Source of the DNA: Prochilodus magdalenae
Lineage: Eukaryota > Chordata > Actinopteri > Characiformes > Prochilodontidae
Assembly (NCBI GenBank): GCA_024036415.1
Contig: JAMWET010003173.1
Location: forward strand, 254,001 to 318,000
Direction: 5' to 3'
Length of the DNA: 64,000 nt
The notes under the pieces were generated by a model. That model saw only the letters and a program-made list of their open reading frames with translations. It was not told the origin of the DNA and did no database searches. Both the position numbers and the translations under genes were made by a program. This document shows positions 15,201 to 23,947 of this stretch, in pieces. Positions within the stretch are counted from its first letter, which is position 1, and each line of letters starts with the position of its first letter.

Positions 15201-18200
15201 CACGCCAGCTCTGTTGAAAAACAAATTACTGGGTCATAAAAGCCCACATGGCAGTTCATCTGATCCAGAAAACACTGCAGGAGATACAGAGTTATGAAAA
15301 GGACTCTGCTGCAGAGCTGCACTAGGCCTTGGAATGTGCTCCATTGGGTTCGGAGTCAAGGGCAGTTTCTCCATGTCTTCTCCTTACTGCCCTGAACTCC
15401 ATAACGGATGGGCATACTTTTCTCCCTGAAGATGTTGGGGTTCCTGGACAGCACCGTCTGCAGCAGCACAGGCATGTCTCCTTCCGGGTCATCACTGCCC
15501 AGGTTGTCCTTCAGCTCTCTGTGATGAAGGACATTGCGAGATTTAACAAATCTTGCTGTGATGCAACAGAATTATTCAGCGTCAGTCTCTTAAACAGATC
15601 CTGACTTGGACACAGATAAATGGGAAATATGACAATTATCACCATCACAATAAACTTAGCAATATACCCAATATACTTTTAGGAGTATATTCTGGAAACT
15701 GTAAGAAAACAATGACCACCTGCTTGTTTCATTACATGAACATGAAAGTGTGCAACTACTATTCTATGCTGTAACTTTAGGCAGCTAAAAAAAGCTTGAT
15801 ATGATGCATACAATATTGAGAAAATGCCCAAATATGACCAAAAGTACATGGACAGACACCTGACTGTCACATTTATACAGTTTTCTAGGACATCCTTTAC
15901 AAATCCATGGCCATCAATATGGAGCTGCCCCTCCCTCTTCTTGCAGACATAACAGCCTCCATTTTTTGGGAAGGTTTTCCACAAGATTTCAGAGCGTGCT
16001 GGGGGAATTTGTGCCCTTTTAGTCAAGAGTATTTGAGGAGGTCAAGCACTGATGTTGGACAAAAAGGCCTGGCTTAGAATCGACGGTCCAGTTTATCCCA
16101 AAGGTGTTCTGTAGGGCTGAGGCAAAGGCCACTGAATTCCTCCAGACCAAACTATGTTTTTTAAGGAGCTTGCATGCTCTAGTCATTCAGGAACAAAAGT
16201 GGGTCTACCCCAAGTTGGAATCATAAAATCTCCTAAAATGTTTTTGTATCCTGTAGATCAGTCCATTAAGCCTCCTACGCCAAAATTCACGGTCGGCACT
16301 GTGTATTCTAGCACTGAGCATTCCATTCCTCCAATGCGAGTTCACTAGCGGTGTGCTTTACACCACTCCAGCTGACACTACAGTACAGTATCTTAAGATT
16401 GTATGGAGCTGCTCAACCACATACACATTTTGTGAAGATCTCAACACAGTTCTAGTGCTGATGTTGCTTCTTGAAGCAGTTTGGAATAAATTAGTAAGTG
16501 ATGCAACAGAGGACAGGTGATTTATGTGCGCTCTGTGTATCTGCGCTTCAACAATCGTCAGCCCCATTCTGTGTCTAGTGCTTCAAGGCTGAGCTGTTGT
16601 TCCCTCTGGACAATAATAGTTGAACGAGCCAAATCTAGCAGGGAAGCTATTCATTTACTGACTTGTGGCAAAAGTGGCATCCTATGACAGTGCCACATTT
16701 CAAGTCACTTAAACTTCAGTATGAAACATTCCGCTGCCAGTGTTTGTCTACAGAGACTGCATGGCTACGTGATTGATTATAGCAGTGGGTGTGGCTAAAA
16801 AGATTAACTTGATTAAAAGTTCGATAAACAACCTGCTTAAATCAGTACAGGATATTTACCGCATGCAATATCGATCACATCTGCTTAGATGACTTACAAA
16901 AATTCTTATGAAGCTAATAACAGAAGGTTTTTTGATTACAATGCTCCAAACAGTGTTCTTTTAGAGAGCGCTTAACAACAGAGATGAAGGGTGCACTTTC
17001 TTTTTGGCTAAATAAATCCTCAAACTAAATGAAAAAGTAAACATGGGTGACGCTCCCTCTGCCCTTAGAGCATAAGATCTACCTAACACTTCCAAGTTAA
17101 AATTGTAGCGGGATGGCCAGGAAGAGACAGGATACCCACATGTGCTCGGTGGAGACCTGGTTGAGGCTGTGGGCCAGCTGGGAGACAAGGTTGTCATCCC
17201 TGCGAGCCAAGAGACAGTTGACCTCCTCGGCAATCCTCCCATTGTACAGCAGGCTCTTAGTGGTGGTGGCAGGGAGAGGGGAAGGCAAGGGTAGCTGGTT
17301 TAACACTGCAAAGATAAAAGAAAGGCAAACACAGCGTTTATTTCCCATCTTACTGTACTGGACCAAAACAGGGGAAAGTAAACTAATGGGCAATCAGGAA
17401 TTTAAGAAGTCAAGCAAGATTCTCATATGGGCAAATGGGCAAACAAAGGTTTGGGCTAAACTTCCCACGTACCACAAATGTAATCAGACATGCTTAGTGT
17501 CTAAAAAGAGCTTCTTTAGTTACGACTTGTAACTTAATACAGTTTAAATACAGTCTAAACACAGGATGAAAACTTCTCTGAATTTAATCAGACTACATCT
17601 AGTGCTTCATTTAAAACACCTGTAGACTACAGAGACTGCTCAAAGCGTTCAGCTACAGCATGTCATACTGTGTCCTGAATCCTTTCATCAATTAACCAAG
17701 GTCTGGATGCAGTTTGAGTGATGTTGTAAGGAAGCATTTATGGATGGATGGGTGACTACTGACTAGTGCTTATTAACATAAACATATTGTAGCTCTAACG
17801 CTAAACTAAAAAAAGCTAATTCAGATACCAAATATGCCTTCCAAGATCTACATCTGGGTCAGTAAAAGATTGTGGGACAACCGACATGTTTTAAATACAT
17901 TTTTTTGACACTCCTGACACTGAAAATCTAAAAGGTCCTGACAAAAGTCAGATTATCCATTTCAGTTTAATCAAAGAAGCCAATATATGCTGTTAGGCTA
18001 AATAAGAGGGAGAAGGAAAAAAATAGCATAGGAATGTAAAAGGAAGATGTAGACTGTGTCCATACTTTGAACATTTTCAAAACTTCAATATTAGCTACAT
18101 GTCTTTTCACAAAGTGACGTTACGGGTCTATTACAAATTTCTGTCTCCCCTACAGTACAAGCCTGCAGACCCCTAGAGGGTGCTTCACCACCCAATGGTG

Positions 18201-21200
18201 GTCCCCTGCACACAGGCTGAGAAACCCTGGTCTAAATGCTCATTTTCGCTAAACCGCTAAAGCATCAGGTACGGTTAGCAACTCATTTAAAAGTCTGACT
18301 AAAACTGACTGAGAATTACTAGCTGAGGGGATTATGCTTCTTTAAATGTCAACAAAGTAAAATACCTGCAAAACTTGGAAAATGTACAGTCCAAAACTGA
18401 AGTCTCTAGGCTTATGCTCATTGACTGCATTATATCAAAGACACATTAGAAACATTAGAATAAGAATTCTAAGCACTCTGAAACTTCATCAAGTTCAATT
18501 TTAATACCACCCTGCACCACAACACCACACTTTCCTGCACTATTTACGAAAGTAATGATGTTTCATCATCCAGCACCATGACGGAATGCTGTGTGAAGAT
18601 TGGCAACATGCCTCAGCATTTAAAAGTAGAGGATATTTTCGTTACTTTTTGTGCCACATGCCAAATTAGTCTCAATGATGCTGAAACATTAATGAAATTA
18701 AATAAGCAGAACAGATAATTTACCACAAAATCAACAGGGTCACCTAATCAGGTAGGGCATTCACGTCTGCGCTGTACAGTACAGCACACAGCTAACAGCA
18801 CATTCAGATGGAGAACTATTCAACAATAAGAAAAACTGCCAATAGTCAAAAGCTTGAATTGAAATACTGAATGTTCATACTTTCACTTTAGGTTTCAATT
18901 CACACTGATGGGCCAAAAAAAAAAAAAAAAAGAAGTTCTTAGAAGCAAGTATTTGAATAACCGGATGGTATAGAACATCTTTTTCAAAACATGCTCTTGG
19001 CCTACTTTCATCATCTCAGACGCTCTCAGTCTTTGTAATCATTTCACCATATGCTTCTACAAAGCCACAAGGTGTGAAGTCTGCCACAGCAGCCTTATCA
19101 AGGCAATACCGGTAACAATGCCGAGTCCCTCTGCACTCCTGAAGGAGAACACAATCCACCCGACTTCTTGCACAACTAAGTGAACACCCGACTGCTCGCT
19201 ATGCAGCTCGGCAAAAACAGAGTGTTAACCATACTGTTCAGTCCTGCCGGGGAGCCAGTCCTGCCGGGGAGCCAGCACTGTCACGGCAACGCCGCAGCCA
19301 ATCGCAATCCCTCTGGATTCTCTTGGCACAGGCAGCGGTAGGGCACACCTTCACACTACACGCAGTTTGGATTTCAGCAGTTCGTCACTTGGGAGACCAC
19401 AAAACAAATACTTCACAAAACAACTGCATGATTAGTGTTCAGGTACTGATGATCTCCACAATATGCTCTTTGTGGCATGGCTTCAACACAACTGCAAAGA
19501 CCCTCCTCAACCTCACCCCGCAAAATAAAAAACCCATCATACCAACCTGTGAAGCCACACAAGCTGCTACCCAGCTGCTAAATGATTAAAAGCATCCACA
19601 GATGGTGTGATACCTCCGACAGATATACATCCAGAATAAAGGTCTAAACACCAAACTGCAAATCTGCAGGTGTTTAAAACACTCGTCCTGCATCGCCCAA
19701 CTGTACATACTCAAACACACAATCACAATCCATTCTGAATTAGACAGCGTGTCAAAGACTGAAAAGCATGCCCACCTCCTGTTGTATTTTGAACCAGCAA
19801 TCTTCCAAATAAATATCTGTGATGTTATCAAAATCAAATCAAACACAAGAAATATCCAACAAACAAAAGATGTAACCATTGAGGGAATGTGAACGTTGTA
19901 AAGGGCCACTATGAGCCTTAATTACACAGTAATACACCAAAGTGAAAAATCCTGGCCGAAACTAAACTCAAGATGCACCTGGCTAGAAACTGAAACAAAA
20001 CAAACAAAACAACAACAGTTTTTTTTAATAGTATAGAAGCTGCAGTATGCAACACCTCCACTCTAAGAGGACGTCATTTAAACCTATAGCTGGCCCCTGA
20101 AAGTTGACAAGTTGAATCATCTGTTGGGAGACCTGATAGTCGACTGACTCTTCAAGTCAAGGAGTAGATATAGTTTTGTTCAGTACATCCCTATTTTTTT
20201 GCCATCATTCAAATAGAGGCCCCTTTTTCCTTTATCACCATCGACAGAGCCAACTCTATGGTCTTGCCACACATTTTCAACCACTTTCACCAAACACAGC
20301 AGAGCTGAATTAGGCATTTAACAGCAGGTGCTACAGAAAACGACAGGGCTTTTTCAAAGAGACTTCTCTATCTATAAGGTCAGCTATAATCAAAATTCTG
20401 ATTATTGATTCAGGTTCTTACTGATTCCAAGCTCCAATTCCAGCATGGTGAAAAAAAAGTGTATCTTTAATTTTGATCTTTCAGTTGTGTGGATCATGAA
20501 TTGTAGCTTTTGCATGAAGCATTATTAAAAAGTGACAGCCACTATTTTACCCATTATGCCAAATGTCAGCAACACAAAATCTCAGCTATTTGTGCTTCGT
20601 AGCTTTTGTTTGCCATACTCATTTTCCCCCTCACTGACATGCTGTGCCATCACTGTCAGGTAACAATCTTGAGAAATGCTTGTGCAGCTGTTGCTGGTCA
20701 AGTCGACTTTGCTAGCAGTGCTGATGTTTTATCAGGACTTTTTCTGCATGGTGGGCATTTGTATGAATGAGCCCCTGAACTAAGTTGTACTTACTAGTTA
20801 ACCATCAATAAAAGAAATAAAAAGCCAACCACAGCATTTTCAGAAATATTTTGTTCAGTATTTAAAGCAAATATAAAATTACAATGAATTTTATTTATTA
20901 AACAGTTTTTTTGTATTTTTGGAAGCTGTTACTAACTAACTAACTACTATTTTTTGACATCCATCCCTATTTGTTTATACTATATAAACTAATTTGAGAG
21001 TAAAACATTAAATTAATTTCCTGTTTAACATTTTATATGCTGTATTTACGTTTCAGTCTACTGTAGATTTAACAGTAAACAAAATTAAGCTTTGTTCAAA
21101 TCATTCAGAAAAAAAAACAATTCTGACTTAATACTCATGGTTGCAAAAGGCAAACAATTTATGATAAAAAGTAAATCTGTTTAAAAAAAGGGAAAAAAAC

Positions 21201-21643
21201 TGATCACTTGGGCCTCTGGGGGTTAAAAACTAGCTTTAAAATGACCCATTTTTAATTGATGCACTTAAGATGAGCATCTAAAAGTAGGCCATCATGCTCA
21301 AACTACTCAAACATCCTACTAACCCACACAGCTAACAACATCGAATCAAACAGTGTGTATATTTTAGACTAGACTGTCCAGATTAATTCTTTTACCTCTA
21401 TCCGATAATGGATACAGCCTTTTCAACTGGTATCTGCCCAATGTGCCATCTCTATAACTGTTTCTCATGTGGTTTGATTAGAGCTAAGAAGCCCACAAGT
21501 GAAAGGAAGGGTTTTCTTCAATAACAACTAATAGGCCAATACATCTGAGGGTGTGTGTGAGTGTGTGTGCTTTACGTACAATCAGTGAGGCTAGCAATCC
21601 CAGCAAGAGTGGTAATGGGAACATGAGGCATATCCCCATTCAT
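150..21643 (-). CDS. nipbl: Nipped-B-like protein (cohesin loader SCC2/NIPBL), N-terminal 1669 codons, partial gene
   Basis: NIPBL pairs with MAU2 to load cohesin onto chromatin in the nucleus and drives loop extrusion. Coding exons, in transcript order: 21580-21643, 17140-17305, 15418-15518, 14191-14302, 13929-14080, 13478-13629, 13230-13320, 12523-13059, 9527-10876, 9106-9279, 4254-4439, 3809-3880, 3628-3714, 3399-3505, 3181-3267, 2858-3089, 2503-2654, 2334-2414, 2125-2225, 1889-2021, 1703-1785, 1481-1613, 1178-1321, 992-1078, 640-860, 430-532, 150-248. They total 5007 nt in one frame and every junction phase fits. Residues 1-40 are the MAU2-binding start, about 100-1080 are disordered and charged, a PVVVL HP1-binding motif lies near residue 868, and the helical/HEAT part begins near 1085. 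About 1100 C-terminal residues lie beyond the left edge. Teleosts can carry two nipbl paralogues; I cannot tell which this is. Confidence 0.97.
430..532 (-). CDS. nipbl: nipbl exon 27
   Basis: 103 bp, encoding residues 1602-1636 (MNSDTVDYEDACLIVRYLAS, MRPFAQSFDIYLTQ). Acceptor CTCTTCAG, donor CAG/GTAATA. No stop codons interrupt the chosen frame. Confidence 0.96.
640..860 (-). CDS. nipbl: nipbl exon 26
   Basis: 221 bp, encoding residues 1529-1602 (FARKFYIAQWFRDTTTETEK, an acidic SEGQHHVKDVETTGEIM region, ARKKFLRSIIKTTPSQFSTL). Acceptor CCTCCAG, donor AA/GTAAGC. Confidence 0.97.
992..1078 (-). CDS. nipbl: nipbl exon 25
   Basis: 87 bp, encoding residues 1500-1528 (ASGNDETQQLQKALLDYLDE then NVETDPSLL). 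Acceptor CCTTTAG, donor TTTG/GTGAGG. Confidence 0.95.
1178..1321 (-). CDS. nipbl: nipbl exon 24
   Basis: 144 bp, exactly 48 codons, encoding residues 1452-1499 (VHQFSNKQTEMALRVASLDY, LGTVAARLRKDAVTSKMDQR, SIDRILKE). Acceptor CCAATAG, donor GAG/GTAGTC. Confidence 0.97.
1481..1613 (-). CDS. nipbl: nipbl exon 23
   Basis: 133 bp, encoding residues 1407-1451 (CGSKQGEEDYRPLFENFVQD, LLSTVNKPEWPAAELLLSLL, GRLL). HEAT-type helices. Donor TTG/GTAAGT. Confidence 0.97.
1703..1785 (-). CDS. nipbl: nipbl exon 22
   Basis: 83 bp, encoding residues 1380-1407 (VDQDVLITNSYETAMRTAQN then FLSVFLK). Acceptor ATTTCAG. The donor is AA/GTTAGT, slightly off consensus but required by phase. Confidence 0.94.
1889..2021 (-). 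CDS. nipbl: nipbl exon 21
   Basis: 133 bp, encoding residues 1335-1379 (LNSSDVDGEPMYIQMVTALV, LQLIQCVVHLP, then a variable acidic loop TDKDNTDDEYDKK). The loop is shorter than the human one. Donor AAA/GTAAGG. Confidence 0.96.
2125..2225 (-). CDS. nipbl: nipbl exon 20
   Basis: 101 bp, encoding residues 1302-1335 (VFSRYEKHRQLILEEIFTSL then ARLPTSKRSLRNF). The acceptor TTATCAG and donor TTCAG/GTAGAT fit the neighbouring phases. Confidence 0.96.
2334..2414 (-). CDS. nipbl: nipbl exon 19
   Basis: 81 bp, phase 0 at both ends, encoding residues 1275-1301 (VSSMGITPFFVESVSELQLC then AIKLVTA). Acceptor CTTGCAG, donor GCT/GTAAGA. Confidence 0.96.
2503..2654 (-). CDS. nipbl: nipbl exon 18
   Basis: 152 bp, encoding residues 1224-1274 (LSSKAKRAKCSTHKQRVIVM, LYNKVCDIV, ELLEIQLLTDTTILQ). 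Helical core. Acceptor ATACCAG, donor CAG/GTGAAC. Confidence 0.97.
2858..3089 (-). CDS. nipbl: nipbl exon 17
   Basis: 232 bp, encoding residues 1147-1224 in the alpha-helical core: EERLWRDLIMERVTKSADAC, MPKAVYIEDVIERVLQYTKF, LQNTLYPQYDPVYRVDPHGG. Very high similarity to other vertebrate NIPBL proteins. Confidence 0.97.
3181..3267 (-). CDS. nipbl: nipbl exon 16
   Basis: 87 bp, phase 0, encoding residues 1118-1146 (IPSDKLVKVLSILEKNIQDG then SKLSTLMNH). Acceptor CTCTGCAG, donor CAT/GTGAGT. Confidence 0.96.
3399..3505 (-). CDS. nipbl: nipbl exon 15, start of the structured core
   Basis: 107 bp, encoding residues 1082-1117: DDDEIPQELLLGKHQLNELG then SESAKIKAMGITYR. The first 30 residues are almost invariant among vertebrates. 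The exon ends with AGG/GTAGGT, giving phase 0. Confidence 0.96.
3628..3714 (-). CDS. nipbl: nipbl exon 14
   Basis: 87 bp, encoding residues 1053-1082 (EMMDSSTFKRFTASMDNILE, then NLEDVDLSL). The acceptor CACCAG is preceded by a C-rich tract that appears as a G run on the plus strand. Donor TTAG/GTATGT. Confidence 0.94.
3809..3880 (-). CDS. nipbl: nipbl exon 13
   Basis: 72 bp, encoding residues 1029-1053 (AKKMRMKEKQKKRKAYEPKL, then TPE). Acceptor GTTTCCAG, donor GAAG/GTATGT. A short exon, well conserved in the family. Confidence 0.94.
4254..4439 (-). CDS. nipbl: nipbl exon 12
   Basis: 186 bp, encoding residues 967-1029: a basic KRSKKDRDRTWEYEEKDRR stretch, HHDGRRSSGSRYRD, then acidic DSEDGTPPPS. 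It is the conserved charged region just before the structured core. Acceptor GATTCTCAG, donor GACA/GTAAGT. Confidence 0.94.
4440..9105. other. nipbl intron 11, repeats but no gene seen
   Basis: A 4.7-kb AT-rich intron. A fragment of a dispersed element lies at about 6690-7110. A stretch at about 7720-8040 resembles one at about 57540-57800 and may be another old dispersed repeat. A GAAA-rich microsatellite lies near 8990-9010. No coding exon is supported. Confidence 0.6.
6690..7110. mobile_element. Fragment of a dispersed element with terminal inverted repeats
   Basis: It shares the words ACAGACTGTAGTCCATCTGT, CCCACAGGACCA, GTGGTGGATCATTC and GTGAGTGGATCAGACACAGC with the complete 636-bp copy at 36083-36718. 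Ends are not resolved. Confidence 0.7.
9106..9279 (-). CDS. nipbl: nipbl exon 11
   Basis: 174 bp, encoding residues 909-967: VLKELPPHLLAEIESTMPLC, ERVKMNKRKRSTVNEKPKYA (basic, NLS-like) and an acidic SSDDD end. The donor GAGT/GTGAGT at 9106 keeps frame with exon 12. A run of six C on the plus strand lies at the acceptor. Confidence 0.96.
9527..10876 (-). CDS. nipbl: nipbl exon 10, large disordered exon with Arg-Asp repeats
   Basis: 1350 bp, encoding residues 459-909. It opens with a nuclear-localisation-like KPLKKRKQDSYPQE, then a Gly/Ala-rich stretch and RPALMVSIDLQQAGR. Next comes a long Lys/Arg/Asp/Glu/Ser tract with repeated PETPKH-type units and pure Arg-Asp/Arg-Glu runs (residues about 658-728). 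The end is strongly conserved: YLLGGKSGALKNFVIPKLKR, then PKPVVVLQKLS, whose PVVVL fits the PxVxL HP1-binding consensus. The equivalent human exon is also the largest in the gene. Codon use and frame are intact. Confidence 0.97.
10877..12522. other. nipbl intron 9 with a LINE fragment
   Basis: The distal half is an L2-like LINE tail, listed separately. The remainder (10.9-11.7 kb) is AT-rich with no recognised feature. Confidence 0.6.
11700..12430 (+). mobile_element. 3' fragment of an L2-clade LINE, antisense to nipbl
   Basis: On the plus strand near 11780-11990, conceptual translation shows the reverse transcriptase C-terminal signature seen in L2/CR1-type elements: VDYCNALLTGVP, QNAVARIL, and a WPPVSFKIDFHVLLIVYRAL-like stretch. 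This is followed by a decayed 3' region and an AT-rich tail near 12400-12425. Stops and frameshifts make it a 5'-truncated dead copy. Confidence 0.75.
12523..13059 (-). CDS. nipbl: nipbl exon 9
   Basis: 537 bp, encoding residues 280-459. It includes SRPPLILQSP, a Lys-rich DRKKKQKK tract, YDIVSSPSKDSTKLTLKLSR, and a helical acidic/basic segment ALAEIERIERESAIERER that is conserved across vertebrates. Acceptor TTTTCAG, donor AAAG/GTAAAT. Confidence 0.96.
13230..13320 (-). CDS. nipbl: nipbl exon 8
   Basis: 91 bp, encoding residues 250-280 (MRNASFPLRSPQ, CSPAGSEGTPK). Acceptor TTTTGTAG, donor AAAG/GTAGG. It matches the corresponding NIPBL exon closely. Confidence 0.94.
13478..13629 (-). CDS. nipbl: nipbl exon 7
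   Basis: 152 bp, encoding residues 199-249 with the conserved MRNMHDNKVSG and YMNIVHRL segments. Acceptor CTGCAG, donor GAG/GTGAGT, phase 0 out. Confidence 0.95.
13929..14080 (-). CDS. nipbl: nipbl exon 6
   Basis: 152 bp, encoding residues 148-199, including ARFMPQQNSPVPSPYAPQSP and a Tyr/Pro/Gln-rich tail. Acceptor CCCAACAG, donor CAAG/GTGAG. Confidence 0.95.
14191..14302 (-). CDS. nipbl: nipbl exon 5
   Basis: 112 bp, encoding residues 111-148, Met/Gln/Pro-rich (MQQPMMPPYKMSHNSMHG, then SPASTNYQQTT). It matches the disordered low-complexity part of vertebrate NIPBL after the N-terminal block. Confidence 0.93.
14303..15417. other. nipbl intron 4, no gene seen
   Basis: AT-rich intronic DNA with short poly-A and poly-T runs near 15.07-15.13 kb. 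No gene or transposon signature is recognised. Confidence 0.6.
15418..15518 (-). CDS. nipbl: nipbl exon 4
   Basis: 101 bp, encoding residues 77-111 (ELKDNLGSDDPEGDMP then a VLLQ helix and NIFREK). Acceptor CATCACAG, donor A/GTATGC. Both phases fit exons 3 and 5. Confidence 0.95.
15838..16801 (-). mobile_element. Decayed Tc1/mariner-like transposon in nipbl intron 3
   Basis: Recognisable segments of a widespread fish Tc1-like element run from a CAAAAGTACATGGACAGACACC end through a fragmented transposase body. The minus strand is its coding sense. Many frameshifts and internal deletions leave about 1 kb against the usual 1.3-1.6 kb. No intact transposase frame remains. It lies in the same orientation as nipbl. 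Confidence 0.75.
17140..17305 (-). CDS. nipbl: nipbl exon 3
   Basis: 166 bp, phase 1 in and phase 2 out, encoding residues 22-77. It includes LNQLPLPSPLPATTTKSLLY and RIAEEVNCLL, the conserved N-terminal NIPBL block. The donor is a weak AT/GTGGGT at 17140; a nearby GTATCC would break the frame with exon 4, so the first is chosen. Confidence 0.95.
17306..21579. other. nipbl intron 2, no gene seen
   Basis: An AT-rich intron. A fragment at 18155-18245 resembles the end of a hAT-type element (on the minus strand a CAGGGTTTCTCAGCC start). Nothing else is recognised. Short open frames near 19.3-19.9 kb have no family signature. Confidence 0.6.
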
Positions 21644-21728
21644 GCTGAAGATGGGGGTGGGGGGTCGTGTCGATGCACAGGATGCTCAATGTCTCTGTTC
21701 TCCAACCAGCCTTCACATCTCCTTTCTG
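21580..21728 (-). CDS. nipbl: nipbl exon 2, first coding exon
   Basis: The acceptor TTCTTCCAG precedes 21728. The ATG is at 21641-21643 and 64 coding bases follow to the donor T/GTACGT at 21580. It encodes residues 1-21, beginning MNGDMPHVPITT, which is nearly invariant in vertebrate NIPBL and forms the start of the MAU2-binding segment. Bases 21644-21728 are 5' UTR. Confidence 0.95.
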
Positions 21729-23889
21729 CTGGAAGAATGGAAAATAAAAATTGATTAAATATCAGAAGCAAAGACAACAGATTCAACAGCTTCATTTGGG
21801 TTATGTAACAAATATCATACCTCGTTTTTTACTTTCTGATTAAACTCAACACACAAAATATTTTCTTTTAATCATATCAAAACCTCATTTAAATAAAGAA
21901 CCACTTATTTTGTTGCACACAGGTGTTTTCATGGGCAAAAAGACAAATCCCATTTGATCAAGATATCCTACAGCTGCATGGCTGTTTAGTATTTAGGTGC
22001 TTTTTTATTTTAGCACATAAATTGATGCCTAAAATAAATGCAATCAGGAAAGGCCTTCAGACCAAACTGCTGTCTTAATGTATGGAAAATGTTAAAAAAT
22101 AAATTAATTAAAGCCGGAGCCAGGAAACCACGCCGCTTTTCTTCAGAGCACGACTAACTGCATCAGTTTCCACATGGTCACTGAAGTTAAAGGAGCAGAA
22201 ACATCTCAGACAGAAACCTCCTGCGCAAGAGCACTTCAACTTTAGATGGTAAGAAAATGCTCAGTGAACATTGCGTGATCAGAGACTGGTACATTACAAG
22301 TACAAAAGGGCCAGCAAGTTTGATACACATCTCAATCATTTAAGTGTGAAGATTCTTATCAGAGTACTGCCATGCATCCAATCCACACACCCTCCGACTC
22401 GATTCCTCAGGCAGGAATATTGGCATCCTTTTCTAATATAACAGTTTTACTGTAGATCTGCTTACAGCTAAGAACAGTCCTCCAACTCCTCCTCATTAAC
22501 ATAGCACACTACTAGCTGCTCTGCTACTATGACACCAACAAGATCACCACATCTGAGAAACTTGCCACTTTACATGTGTTCTATATCACTGGTTAGTCTC
22601 ATTGTGTTTTCTGTTAAGGCTGAAAGATTAACTTTACCTCAAAAACCACAATTTAAAAGCAATTTTCAAACTGCAAGAGCTGCCATTTCTTTTACAGCCT
22701 ATATGCAGCTCTAGAGTCTAAGTGGAGAAATTAAACATAATAGCACAGAGCTTGTGAAATGCCTGTTGATGAGTTTACAGTTTTCGAAGTAACCAAACCC
22801 CTGCGCGGACATCACAACTACAGCTAACCAGCAGTCTGACACACCAGGTTCCGTGTTCAGGCTGGTTTACCTGGCCAACAAATAAGTGGAAGTCACAATT
22901 AGACATATTGCTCAAACTGTTTAGCCCTGATTTCTGCGGCTTCCTTTATACACAGATGTAACGCATGTCTCTAGGTAAAACAGCAATGACTGAAGCACGT
23001 CTGTTCCATTAAACTAACGACTTTATCATCTTGCTTTTAAAAATTTGCCAGCTATCAAACTCACAGAATTTAATAAACACATTTCTATCAGCAATTAAAA
23101 TTTAAGAAGTGACAAACTGCCAGAAGTGAGACATGAAATCTTGGTAAAAAAAAAAAAACATTGTCAGTGCATGCTCTGGCCTACAGCCTTCGTGATGTAG
23201 GCACCTCAGCCGGAGTTCAGAAGGATGGGGGTTACTGATACTAGTTGCTTATGTTTGTTTACAACTTTAGACCTCATCAGCTCAAAACATCATTTAGAAC
23301 GACTACAAATATTCTGACAGTGATATTTCAGGTAATCACTTAGAGAAAAAGGGACCAAGAAGCATTTCAAGCTAAAAACACACAGGGCAGTCATGAGTTA
23401 AAACAGGCATGCATTTCAAATTGACCCCTCAACTCCCTAGGCCAAACGTATCATAAGAATTCCATGATTTAATTGTCTTTAAACAAAAAAAAATCCCTAT
23501 TGGGGAAAAGAATAACTTTCAAGAAAGTTCACCTATAAGTTAAAAAGAATAATAATCAATGCTGAACATGCATTTACAACACAATCACAAAGTCTGCTAA
23601 TACACACTAAAACAACCACAAAGTTCCGCATCAAGCAGGAATTAACCTTTTGACTTGCATCCAAAATCGGATAGTTCCAGGTAATTGTACTGCTATAACT
23701 GGGCCAAACTCCACTGGCAAACTCCGACAGCCACCAGGGCTAAACGATTTGGGCAAAACATCTAAGGACAATTTTTCCTGATCAATATTTTGATTAAAAT
23801 AAAGTTCTATAAATCTTTTGGGCTAGTTAATCCACTCCCTTCAGGCTTGAAACTTTTGCATAGCCAGCAAACACATCAGAGTGCCAGTT

Positions 23890-23947
<58 letters not shown>
